Positions 8,630 through 17,228 of a stretch of DNA of 64,000 nucleotides are shown in pieces. Positions within the stretch are counted from its first letter, which is position 1; every line of letters begins with the position of its first letter. A model generated the notes under the pieces. It saw nothing but the letters and a program-made list of their open reading frames with translations, was not told the DNA's origin and searched no databases. A program made the position numbers and the translations under genes. The stretch lies in assembly GCF_965200585.1 (NCBI RefSeq), contig NZ_OZ241361.1, one strand, 5' to 3'. Source of the stretch: Bacterioplanoides sp965200585. Its GTDB lineage: Bacteria; Pseudomonadota; Gammaproteobacteria; Pseudomonadales; Oceanobacteraceae.

Positions 8630-9781
8630 ATGCAATTTATCGATTTAGCAGCGCAGTACCAACATTTAAAAACACGTATCGATTCCCGAATACAGACAGT
8701 ACTGGACCATGGACAGTATATAATGGGGCCGGAGGTAAAAGAGCTGGAAGAGCAGCTTGCTAAGTATGTTGGTGTAAAACACGCCATTACCTGTGGTAAC
8801 GGCACAGATGCATTGAGCCTGGCGCTTATGGCTATGAATGTGGGTGAAGGTGATGCGGTATTTGTTCCTACTTTTACTTTTTTTGCGTCGGCAGAAGCAG
8901 TTGCTTTTGCAAAGGCAACACCAATATTCGTGGACTCGGATTCAACCACATTTAATATGTGTCCAGTGGATCTGGAGCGAAAAATTCAGGCAGTAAAAGA
9001 AGAAGGAAAACTGAATCTCAAGACTATTATGTCTGTAGATTTGTTTGGTCAACCAGCGAATTATCCAAAAATTAAACGAATTGCAAAGACTCATCAATTA
9101 ACTATTCTCGAAGACTCTGCTCAGGGGTTTGGTGGGGCAATTGAGGATGAGAATGGCCGGTTGCAAATGGCTGGTAGCTTTGGTGATATTGCGACTACCA
9201 GCTTTTTTCCCGCTAAGCCTTTAGGTTGTTACGGTGATGGCGGTGCAATTTTTACTGATAGCGATGACTATGCTGAGCTGATAAAGTCCTATCGAGTACA
9301 TGGTAAGGGTACCAATAAATACGATAACGTACGAATCGGTATGAATAGCCGCCTAGATACAATACAGGCCGCAATTCTGCTAGAAAAGCTTGCTTGTTTC
9401 CCACAAGAAGTAATCGATCGTAATAAAGTTGCAATGATCTACGAAGCGGCATTAAAAGGTAAACTTAAAACGCCAGAGGTGCCGGGGGGGTATACAAGCT
9501 CTTGGGCTCAGTACACTTTAATTGCTGAAAGTAGTGAACAACGTGAGAAACTCATGTCTAGCTTAAAAGAAAGTGCAGTGCCGACTGTGGTCTATTATGG
9601 CACTTGTATGCATCAGCAAACTGCATTTAAGTACCTAGGCCTTGATCATGATCAATTTCCAAACGCTGAAGCATTAGCGGGCACTGTATTTAGCTTGCCC
9701 ATGCATCCATATATCACTCCCGAACAGCAAGGGGTTGTGATAGAAAAATTGTATGAAGCTTATATGGATCTAATTAAATAA
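8630..9781 (+). CDS. wbpE: UDP-3-keto-GlcNAcA aminotransferase (WbpE/WlbC, DegT family)
   Basis: This PLP-dependent aminotransferase converts the 3-keto sugar made by WbpB into the 3-amino sugar with glutamate as donor. The 383-residue protein starts MQFIDLAAQYQ, typical of WbpE. It has the cofactor-binding GNGTDALSLAL segment and EDSAQGFGG. The Schiff-base lysine is K196 in FFPAKPLGCYGDGG. It completes the four-enzyme UDP-GlcNAc(3NAc)A set begun at 5687. Confidence 0.93.
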   Translation: MQFIDLAAQYQHLKTRIDSRIQTVLDHGQYIMGPEVKELEEQLAKYVGVKHAITCGNGTDALSLALMAMNVGEGDAVFVPTFTFFASAEAVAFAKATPIFVDSDSTTFNMCPVDLERKIQAVKEEGKLNLKTIMSVDLFGQPANYPKIKRIAKTHQLTILEDSAQGFGGAIEDENGRLQMAGSFGDIATTSFFPAKPLGCYGDGGAIFTDSDDYAELIKSYRVHGKGTNKYDNVRIGMNSRLDTIQAAILLEKLACFPQEVIDRNKVAMIYEAALKGKLKTPEVPGGYTSSWAQYTLIAESSEQREKLMSSLKESAVPTVVYYGTCMHQQTAFKYLGLDHDQFPNAEALAGTVFSLPMHPYITPEQQGVVIEKLYEAYMDLIK

Positions 9782-9881
9782 GCTTGATCGTCTAAATAAT
9801 ATTATAAACAGGAGACCTTATTGTACTGATTGTACAGTAAAATTTGTTTCCTTTGACAGATTATGGAATAGAGAAGAAATT

Positions 9882-11702
9882 ATGTGTGGAATTTTTGGAT
9901 ATGTAGGAACCGTGGCCGTTGATGTAAAGAACTTACAAACAATTGTTCATCACGCCCGGCAGAGGGGTAGGGATTCCAGCGGTTTAATATTTAATACTCC
10001 ATACGAATATAAAGTCTCTCGTGCAGACTATGATATAAAAAAGCTATTAAAGAAAGAGAAACCGTACAAGTCAACCATCGTACTGGGCCATAGTCGTCTT
10101 ATCACTAATGGTTTATCTGATAATCAGCCGGTTGTTCGCGATGATATCTGTGTTCTTCACAATGGTATTATTGTGAATGATGAAGAGGTTTGGGAAAAGT
10201 TAGGGAGTAAGCGAAAGCATGAAATTGATAGCGAAGTCATTGCTGGTATTACTGAGAAATATATCGGTGAAAATGACTCGCTAGATCAATTAAGAGAGGA
10301 AGTTCTTTCTCTGTGCAAAGGTGTTATAGCGTGTGCTATTGCAATACCTAGGAAAGGTAAGTTGGTGCTGTTCTCTAATAATGGAAGCTTGTATTTCGGT
10401 AATAATGGAAGTTCAACTTATTTCTCTTCAGAAGAGTATCCTCTGAGTGAAATTGGCTGCGAGAATATAGCGCAAATAAAAAATGATCAGGTAGTTCTCG
10501 ATATACCGGTAATTGAAAAATTAAGCATCAGGGATGATGCTGGTAGAGCAAGGGATTTAATTCCACCATTTCAGTATATTAAGTCAGAAGAAGATTTGTT
10601 GGTTTATCCAAAGCCTGAATTAAAACGATGTACTAAATGTATATTGCCTGAAACCATGCCGTATATTCATTTCGACACCGATGGCGTGTGTAATTATTGC
10701 CACAACTATACTCCGCGAAATGTGCCTAAACCGAAGGAAGAGCTTTTTGATTTGGTAGCGCCTTATCGCAAAGAAGGGAAAGTAGATTGTATTGTCCCAT
10801 TCTCAGGAGGAAGAGACAGCTGTTACGGTCTTCATTTAATTGTCGAAGAATTAGGGATGACCCCAGTAACATATACTTATGACTGGGGCATGGTTACCGA
10901 CTTAGGTCGCCGTAATATTAGTCGTATGTGCGATAAACTGGGTGTAGAAAATATTATTGTCGCAGATGATATTGGCAAAAAACGTCAAAATATTGCCATG
11001 AATCTTAAAGCCTGGTTGAAGTCTCCGCATTTAGGAATGATCAGCATATTAACTGCTGGCGATAAGCATTTCTTCCGTCATATCGAGACAGTGAAAAAGC
11101 AAACGGGTGTTGATCTGAACTTATGGGGCATAAATCCACTTGAAGTAACTCACTTCAAGGCAGGATTCTTAGGTGTGCCACCTGCCTTTGAGGAGAAAAA
11201 CGTATATACACACGGCTGGCAGGCGCAGCTCAATTATCAAAGCCTGCGCTTTAAGGCAATGCTGAAAAGTCCGGGGTATTTCAATAGCTCAATGTGGGAT
11301 ACATTATCGGGAGAATACTATAGGAGCTTTACTGAAAAAAGCGACTACTTCCATATCTTTGATTATTGGCGCTGGGATGAAAACACCATCGATAATACTT
11401 TGATTAATGAATATGATTGGGAGTTGGCGACAGATACTAGTACTACATGGCGAATTGGTGATGGTACTGCCGCATTTTATAATTATATCTATTACACGGT
11501 CGCAGGTTTCTCTGAACATGACACCTTCCGAAGTAATCAAATTCGAGAAGGTGAAATGACTAGAGAAAAAGCCTTAGAATTAGTTGAAGATGAAAACCAG
11601 CCTCGGTATCCAAATATTAGGTGGTACCTTGATGCATTAGGTATGGATTTTAAGGAAGTAATTACTGTGGTTAACAATATACCAAAGTTATATAACATAT
11701 AA
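9882..11702 (+). CDS. Fused class II glutamine amidotransferase / WbpG-type N-acetyl sugar amidotransferase
   Basis: This 606-residue protein joins two enzymes usually made separately. Residues 1 to ~210 are an Ntn-type class II glutaminase: the chain starts MCGIFGYVG, so Cys2 would be the nucleophile, with HARQRGRDSSGL and LGHSRL motifs as in GlmS/AsnB. Residues ~245-606 are a WbpG/ExsB-like amidotransferase: paired cysteine motifs (C250-x2-C253, then CNYC) precede the ATP-pyrophosphatase P-loop SGGRDS at residues 308-313. WbpG converts a sugar uronic acid to its amide in Pseudomonas aeruginosa and takes ammonia from separate HisH/HisF-like partners; neither is present here. I infer that the fused glutaminase supplies ammonia in cis. 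The likely substrate is the product of the four preceding genes. Confidence 0.88.
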   Translation: MCGIFGYVGTVAVDVKNLQTIVHHARQRGRDSSGLIFNTPYEYKVSRADYDIKKLLKKEKPYKSTIVLGHSRLITNGLSDNQPVVRDDICVLHNGIIVNDEEVWEKLGSKRKHEIDSEVIAGITEKYIGENDSLDQLREEVLSLCKGVIACAIAIPRKGKLVLFSNNGSLYFGNNGSSTYFSSEEYPLSEIGCENIAQIKNDQVVLDIPVIEKLSIRDDAGRARDLIPPFQYIKSEEDLLVYPKPELKRCTKCILPETMPYIHFDTDGVCNYCHNYTPRNVPKPKEELFDLVAPYRKEGKVDCIVPFSGGRDSCYGLHLIVEELGMTPVTYTYDWGMVTDLGRRNISRMCDKLGVENIIVADDIGKKRQNIAMNLKAWLKSPHLGMISILTAGDKHFFRHIETVKKQTGVDLNLWGINPLEVTHFKAGFLGVPPAFEEKNVYTHGWQAQLNYQSLRFKAMLKSPGYFNSSMWDTLSGEYYRSFTEKSDYFHIFDYWRWDENTIDNTLINEYDWELATDTSTTWRIGDGTAAFYNYIYYTVAGFSEHDTFRSNQIREGEMTREKALELVEDENQPRYPNIRWYLDALGMDFKEVITVVNNIPKLYNI

Positions 11703-11722
11703 TTTCTATTTGGATAATTTAG

Positions 11723-12937
11723 ATGTCAAAAAATATTTGGTATGTGACAAAGTATTTTGAACCAAAAAACGAATCTACTTATGGTGGTAGAAGTTGGTCT
11801 ATTGTCAAAGGACTTAGTGACGCTGGTTGCAAAATGACGGTTGTGACCTCTGACTCTAATAATCTGGCAAAGCTACCGGATTTAGATTCTAGGGTAACCC
11901 TCGAAGATATTGATGGGGTTACTATTTGTTGGTTGAAGACCATGAAGTATGGAGTGGCAAAATCTTTAGCAAGAATACTGAGTTGGCTTCATTTCGAATT
12001 GAATTTATTTTTATTAGATAAAAATAAACTCGATAAACCAGATGTAATCATTGTTTCAAGTTTATCTTTGATAACTATTTTGAATGGATTCCTGCTTAGA
12101 AAAAAATTCGGTTGTAAGCTGGTATTTGAAATTAGAGATATATGGCCGCTTACTTTAGTAGAAGAGGGAGGGTTTAATGAATCCAATATATTTATCAAGG
12201 CTCTCGCATATGTTGAAAAGCTGGGGTATGAAAAATCTGATGTTATTGTTGGCACAATGCCTAATCTAAAGGAGCACGTCGAAGAAGTATTAGGACACCA
12301 AAAAGAGGTTTATTGTATTCCAATGGGCCTTAACAACGATCAGCTTGAATATTCAATGCCGCTGTCTGAGGAGTGTAAGGAATACATGTCCAGTGATAAG
12401 TTTAAAGTGGTGTATGCGGGGACAATTGGTATCACTAATGCATTAGAGAGTTTTTTCGAAGTGGCTGAATCACTGCAAGCGCGGGATGATATTGAATTCA
12501 TTTTGGTTGGTGATGGTGCGCTAAAAAAACAGTATATGACGCAGTATTCGCATTTAAATAATCTTATATTTGTGCCAAAAATTCCACGAAAAATGGTTCA
12601 GTCAATATTATCTGAAGCTGATTTGCTGTATTTTTCTGTATATAACTCCAAGGTTTGGCATTACGGGCAGTCCTTAAATAAAGTAATTGACTATATGTTG
12701 TCCGGTAAACCAATTGTTGCTTCTTATACTGGTTATCCATCTATGATAAATGAAGCTGGCTCTGGAACATTTGTAGAGGTTGGGGATTCAGAAGCGCTAA
12801 CAAAAGAGATAGAACGATATTCTAATATGAAGCTCGAAGAGCGTGAGGAAATTGGAGCTAGGGGGCGGACCTGGTTGATTGAAAACAGAAAGTATGATGT
12901 TTTAGCCGGTGAGTACGCTAGGTTGCTGTTTAATTAG
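11723..12937 (+). CDS. GT4-family glycosyltransferase (WbuB-like)
   Basis: This is a predicted cytoplasmic glycosyltransferase of 404 residues that adds a sugar to the lipid-linked repeat unit. The N-terminal half has the GT-B start NIWYVTKYFEPKNESTYGGRS and the EIRDIWPLTLVE acceptor-domain motif seen in WbuB-type enzymes. The C-terminal half has VYAGTIG, FILVGDG and the nucleotide-sugar-binding LNKVIDYMLSGKPIVA segment. It is the only clear glycosyltransferase in the locus apart from the phosphoglycosyl transferase at 25650. Donor and linkage cannot be told from sequence; an amidated GlcNAc(3NAc)A derivative is a reasonable guess from position. Confidence 0.87.
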   Translation: MSKNIWYVTKYFEPKNESTYGGRSWSIVKGLSDAGCKMTVVTSDSNNLAKLPDLDSRVTLEDIDGVTICWLKTMKYGVAKSLARILSWLHFELNLFLLDKNKLDKPDVIIVSSLSLITILNGFLLRKKFGCKLVFEIRDIWPLTLVEEGGFNESNIFIKALAYVEKLGYEKSDVIVGTMPNLKEHVEEVLGHQKEVYCIPMGLNNDQLEYSMPLSEECKEYMSSDKFKVVYAGTIGITNALESFFEVAESLQARDDIEFILVGDGALKKQYMTQYSHLNNLIFVPKIPRKMVQSILSEADLLYFSVYNSKVWHYGQSLNKVIDYMLSGKPIVASYTGYPSMINEAGSGTFVEVGDSEALTKEIERYSNMKLEEREEIGARGRTWLIENRKYDVLAGEYARLLFN

Positions 12938-13027
12938 TTTGATTGGTAGTGGTGCTAAAGTTACGCTGTTTATATTAAATTTTTTAAGTAACTTTAAAAG
13001 TAATAATTGTAAAAATGAAAATATATT

Positions 13028-13915
13028 ATGCGTAGAGTTTCAAAAGACCAGATATTAGATCAACTAAGAGACTTAGGGGTTGAAAAGGGAGATACACTGT
13101 TTGTAGCTGCTGACCTGATGCAAGTTGGCTACTTCAGTCGCTCTGCAAATCAAACCCTTAAGGACTGGGTTGAAATATTTCACACTCTTCTTGGTGATGA
13201 AGGCACAATAGTCGTTCCGACATATAGCCCATCATTTCTAAGGTTTTTTCAAAAATACGATTTTGTATTTACAGCAGACACGCCTAGTGACTCCGGTAGT
13301 CTAGCGAAGGCATATTTGAAATTTGCTCCTGACGCGATAAGAGGGAAGCATCCTATTAACAGCTGTACCTCACGTGGTCGTTACAGCTCGGAAATTGCCT
13401 CAGTTGATGGTCCGAAGTTTTCAAAATACTCGCCCTATTCAAAAGTTGTTGAGTTGGGAGGCAAAAATTTAATGCTCGGAATTGTTGATGAAAGGAATTC
13501 ACCTTTTACTTTTCACCATGTTCAGGAACTTTTGGGGCATACAACGAGTCATCCGTTTAGCGGATTACTCGAGACGAAATATATAGCCGAGGATGGTCAG
13601 ACGAAGCGCTTCATACAAAGGGAGTTAGGTGGTTGTACTGGGGGGGTTCATAAAGCCTGGGGGTATCATCTATCAAAAAACGCAGTAAAGTTTGGTATGG
13701 TTGGTAATAGTATGAGTGCTTTATTAGATGCTAAACAGTCGACGGAAATTCTGAAAGATGTAATGACGAATAACCCTCATTTAATCAAGTGTGATGATCG
13801 TTCGTGCATTAGTTGTTATGGCCGATACAGGTATAATGGTTTTGGTGTAATTGGATACTATTGCCGTGAACTTCCCAGGCTTATAGCTAAGTTTGTCAAG
13901 AAAATTGTTGGCTAG
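13028..13915 (+). CDS. AAC(3)-family N-acetyltransferase
   Basis: This is a 295-residue member of the aminoglycoside 3-N-acetyltransferase fold family. The start (SKDQILDQLRDLGVEKGDTLFVAADL), GDEGTIVVPTYSPSF and GKHPINSCTSRG are typical family motifs. In polysaccharide loci such proteins are thought to acetylate amino sugars or precursors, so I infer a glycan role rather than drug resistance. A cysteine-rich stretch near the C-terminus (CDDRSCISCYGRY) is unusual and might bind metal. It lies ~90 bases after the glycosyltransferase on the same strand. Confidence 0.8.
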   Translation: MRRVSKDQILDQLRDLGVEKGDTLFVAADLMQVGYFSRSANQTLKDWVEIFHTLLGDEGTIVVPTYSPSFLRFFQKYDFVFTADTPSDSGSLAKAYLKFAPDAIRGKHPINSCTSRGRYSSEIASVDGPKFSKYSPYSKVVELGGKNLMLGIVDERNSPFTFHHVQELLGHTTSHPFSGLLETKYIAEDGQTKRFIQRELGGCTGGVHKAWGYHLSKNAVKFGMVGNSMSALLDAKQSTEILKDVMTNNPHLIKCDDRSCISCYGRYRYNGFGVIGYYCRELPRLIAKFVKKIVG

Positions 13916-14234
13916 AGCAGTTGGCGGCTACATTATGTTCTGTAAGGAGCTTTTATGAAGCATTTGAGCCTATTACAATTTGTATATTTTTCCGTTACGC
14001 CTTAACTTTTATGCGTGGTTATTTTGCCGTGTAATTTAAGTCATGGCGTATTCTGTATGATAAATTTACAGGTGCAATGATTATAAATTACTCCGATTAA
14101 TGAGTTTACAATGGCAAGCAATTCGTCAGACTGGATATGGCCCTTATTGAATAAGTTATTCCAAATTTAAAGTTGGTGCTTTGGACAATTAATTGAGTTT
14201 CGCCTCCAAAATCAATCAAGGGTGTAAAAAATTT

Positions 14235-15434
14235 ATGGGTTTGAATTATTATAATTATGACTTTCAATCGGGGACTAACTCTGGGTTGCTGATTGGAATG
14301 CTCTTGGCGGCTTTGAGCTACGTATTCATATCAATAGGTACGCTCGGATTGGGGGTTGATTTTGATTTAGTGAGATTGGTGTTGTTACCAGCTTGGTTGT
14401 TGGCAATGATATTGGTCTTGCGCGCCAATGTGTTGAAGTTGCGGGTCATTCCTGTGTTATTGTTTTTGTTGTGTGCGATTTATTTGTTAATTCAATTGTA
14501 TCGATCCGAAAAAATTGAGTTGGCCTTGGCCAAAGTGGATGGTGTTTTAATCGGTGGGATAATACTTTACTGCACGTGGCGGACAGGCCTTTTGCTATAT
14601 GGCGAACGATTTATTGATATGTTTATTCAAGTTGGATTATTATTTCTTTTTCTGACATTTATGTATAAATTGAATGCTGGTTTTTGGGATCGAGGTGTAA
14701 GGTTCTTTATTAATGGCCCCAATGTTTATGGCTGGATATTAGCACTGCTATCTATACTTAGCATTTATAGGTTTTCTCTAACTAAAAATAAACGTTATAT
14801 AGTTTTTATTCTATTGTTTGTTGTTGCTATATTCTGGACTCAGTCGAAAGGGCCTTTTGTTGCACTAATTGGGGGGGGGTTCGCATATATGTTGGTAAGT
14901 GGGGGGGTTAAGCATCTTCTCGTAGCGTTAGTATCTTTTCTGGTAATAGTCTTAACCCTATGGTTGAACGATTTAATTCCAGCAAGATATCTTGTGTTTT
15001 TTAACTTGATGGATAGTAACTTTTTACAGGATAATTATGGTTCTATAGGTATACGATTTTCTATGTTGATCGATGGAATAAATATATTTCTCAATAATAT
15101 GGCTTTTGGCATTGGAATGGCTAATTGGGATTTATATTCATCTACGTCTGAATCCAATGGCCCAATTTCTCACCCTCACAATATTGTTGTTGAGCTACTT
15201 GCCGAGCATGGAGCTGCTGGGTTTTTACTATTTGGCTTTACCCTATTAGCTATTTTTGTAAAAACCACCAAATTAGGCAAGGCGGTAGTAGCTATATTTT
15301 TAATTGGATTGATGTTTTCTGGTGATATGACCTATTGGAGGTTACTATATGCTTTGCCTTTAGCCTTGATGCCAATAAAGAACGTTAAATGGAATACGTT
15401 GTCGATATATAGATATCAAAATAAAGAAACTTGA
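14235..15434 (+). CDS. O-antigen polymerase/ligase-like membrane protein (Wzy candidate)
   Basis: This is a strongly hydrophobic protein of ~399 residues with about ten transmembrane segments. It has a large periplasmic-type loop around FNLMDSNFLQDNYGSIGIRFSMLIDGI and the Wzy_C-like segment GIGMANWD...SHPHNIVVELLAEHGAAGFLLF. The HPHN-x-E-x3-E-x-G pattern is typical of Wzy/WaaL family proteins. By position I infer the repeat-unit polymerase of a Wzx/Wzy system. The start is uncertain: the ATG at 14235 is used here, and a TTG at 14193 with GGA seven bases upstream would add 14 residues. The 278-320 bases upstream hold no gene I can recognise. Confidence 0.82.
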   Translation: MGLNYYNYDFQSGTNSGLLIGMLLAALSYVFISIGTLGLGVDFDLVRLVLLPAWLLAMILVLRANVLKLRVIPVLLFLLCAIYLLIQLYRSEKIELALAKVDGVLIGGIILYCTWRTGLLLYGERFIDMFIQVGLLFLFLTFMYKLNAGFWDRGVRFFINGPNVYGWILALLSILSIYRFSLTKNKRYIVFILLFVVAIFWTQSKGPFVALIGGGFAYMLVSGGVKHLLVALVSFLVIVLTLWLNDLIPARYLVFFNLMDSNFLQDNYGSIGIRFSMLIDGINIFLNNMAFGIGMANWDLYSSTSESNGPISHPHNIVVELLAEHGAAGFLLFGFTLLAIFVKTTKLGKAVVAIFLIGLMFSGDMTYWRLLYALPLALMPIKNVKWNTLSIYRYQNKET

Positions 15435-15805
15435 ATAGTGTTTTGTTTTTATTTGTGGCAGATTATTAAATAGGTTTGACGCATAATTGTTTTTACTCCT
15501 ATTGGGTTAAATTTGTCGGGTTGTCCTGTATGGTATCTTTATTGATAAAGCAAACAAGGAACTGTTATTGAGTCTGGTCGGTTTTACTTTTTACCAGAGC
15601 GAATTCGGGTCGAATCATGTTTTCAAGCTCGTTAATCCGGATTTGAAAATTAACCTCGCCGGATGCCGAAAAAGAGGTCTTTTTTCAAGGCCAATATGGC
15701 ACCGGTATTTATAATTGCTTCCTGTAGGCCTTTGACTCTATATCACATTTTAATGTTGAACGTATTTAGGCATTGGCCCTCTTTTATACAGATCGTTGGT
15801 AGATT
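15435..15805 (+). other. Intergenic stretch with possible decayed coding sequence
   Basis: There is no intact gene in these 371 bases. From about 15569 one frame reads SLVGFTFYQSEFGSNHVFKL before losing sense, and near 15664 another frame reads EVFFQGQYGTGIYN up to a stop. Together they look like two shifted pieces of a former coding sequence whose family I do not recognise. No promoter or hairpin stands out. Confidence 0.3.
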
Positions 15806-17218
15806 ATGATAGTAGATCAAATTGATTATTTAAAAAGTATTCTGGATACGCATATTCGTTTCCACTTTACAGAAGAAGCCGTCGCGGCTTACGAAGAAAC
15901 CGAAATAATTTGGCTGGATATCAACGAGATTAAAGATGGAGCTCGTTTTAAGCCGGGTACTATTTTGGTTCCTATAACGACAGATCAAGTTTGTGATAAT
16001 CTATGGACGGAGCGCTTCGGATCAACGAATATAACACTATGGGGTAAGTTGCCTAGGATATGTAAAGAATGGCAGGCTTGTAGTGATGGAAGTCCATTTT
16101 GGTATTCAAATGGAAAGGGAGTTTTTATGGTTGCCTGGAAAATGGCCGTCATAATTTTTGACTTGGTGACTTTAAGGGAAGAGGTTTTATCAACACTTCG
16201 AGACTCTCATGGTCGGTTTGTCGGAGAGATGTCGCCGAGGGATAATAAAGGTCAGCTAGATATCCCGGTATTTAATAACGCTGCAGCAATACTGGTTGAT
16301 CGATGTTTACGGATAAAGCGTTCAGAAATTTATGAGTTAATTTCCCTTGTTAAACCAATGAATCTGGTACTATCTCATGATTTGGACCAGCTTCGAGGTG
16401 ATGATTTTTTTACGCAGTTTTCCAGGTTTGGAAGAATGCTAAGACCTTTGTCGAAAATGAAGTTTCCAGATTTATCTCAACTGAAATTTATAATCTCGAA
16501 CATTTTTTTTCCGAAGAAAGTCTATTTGAACGATTTGCTTAAAATGCTAGATGCTGAAAAGGAGTATGGATATCGTTCAATCTTGTATATCTTATGTGGT
16601 GATAAAGGCCGCTATGGAGCAAGAACTTCCAGTAAGCACTTTGAGCGGTATTTGAAATTAGTGCCAAAGGAATTTCCATTAGGAATTCATTATAATTATA
16701 ACACTCATTTGGATGAGAAAAAATTCCAAGCACAAAAGAAAGAAGTGGAGAAACTGGCTGGGTATGAGGTAAAGATCGGGAGGGCTCATTATCTAAGAAT
16801 GGATCCCGATAATTCGTTCAGGTTCTGGGCTAGACAGGGCGTTACGCTAGATGAGTCACTAGGTTATCCAGATAGAATTGGGTATAGAGCAGGTGTAGCA
16901 GGATTCTTTTTCCCCTTTGATCAAGAAAGGCAAGGATCAGTACCAATAGTTAGCTTGCCGTTGGTTGCAATGGATTCATGCTTAGGCGATCGCTACGGGG
17001 AAGAGGCTCTTGAAGAGGTTAAAAAACACATTGATCACTTGAGTGTTGTTGGGGGAACATTCACTTTATTATTCCATCCTGGTAGCTTTCATAGTGAAGA
17101 GTTCAAATCAACAAAGTATTTGTATCAGAATATTTTGAAATACTGTAATAAGAAGGATGCAAGGAATATAGTCCCAGGTGAATTTCTTGAGTTTATTAAT
17201 AACTTAGGTATAGAGTAG
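15806..17218 (+). CDS. Polysaccharide deacetylase-like protein
   Basis: This 470-residue cytoplasmic-type protein (no signal peptide) is probably related to the NodB-like polysaccharide deacetylases found in capsule and O-antigen loci. Supporting motifs are LSHDLDQLRG near residue 190, which resembles the metal-binding T/S-H-D-x-D motif, HYNYNTHLDEKKFQAQKKEVEKLAG, the LDESLGYPDRIGYRAGVAGFFFPFD segment, and LLFHPGSFHSEEF near the C-terminus. The N-terminal ~180 residues are a separate region I do not recognise. The substrate is unknown; an N- or O-acetylated glycan intermediate is likely from context. Confidence 0.65.
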   Translation: MIVDQIDYLKSILDTHIRFHFTEEAVAAYEETEIIWLDINEIKDGARFKPGTILVPITTDQVCDNLWTERFGSTNITLWGKLPRICKEWQACSDGSPFWYSNGKGVFMVAWKMAVIIFDLVTLREEVLSTLRDSHGRFVGEMSPRDNKGQLDIPVFNNAAAILVDRCLRIKRSEIYELISLVKPMNLVLSHDLDQLRGDDFFTQFSRFGRMLRPLSKMKFPDLSQLKFIISNIFFPKKVYLNDLLKMLDAEKEYGYRSILYILCGDKGRYGARTSSKHFERYLKLVPKEFPLGIHYNYNTHLDEKKFQAQKKEVEKLAGYEVKIGRAHYLRMDPDNSFRFWARQGVTLDESLGYPDRIGYRAGVAGFFFPFDQERQGSVPIVSLPLVAMDSCLGDRYGEEALEEVKKHIDHLSVVGGTFTLLFHPGSFHSEEFKSTKYLYQNILKYCNKKDARNIVPGEFLEFINNLGIE

Positions 17219-17228
17219 TTTTTGTTAG

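Noticed and set aside
13028..13915. Aminoglycoside resistance gene
   Set aside because: The fold matches AAC(3), but its place in a glycan operon makes sugar acetylation more likely than resistance.
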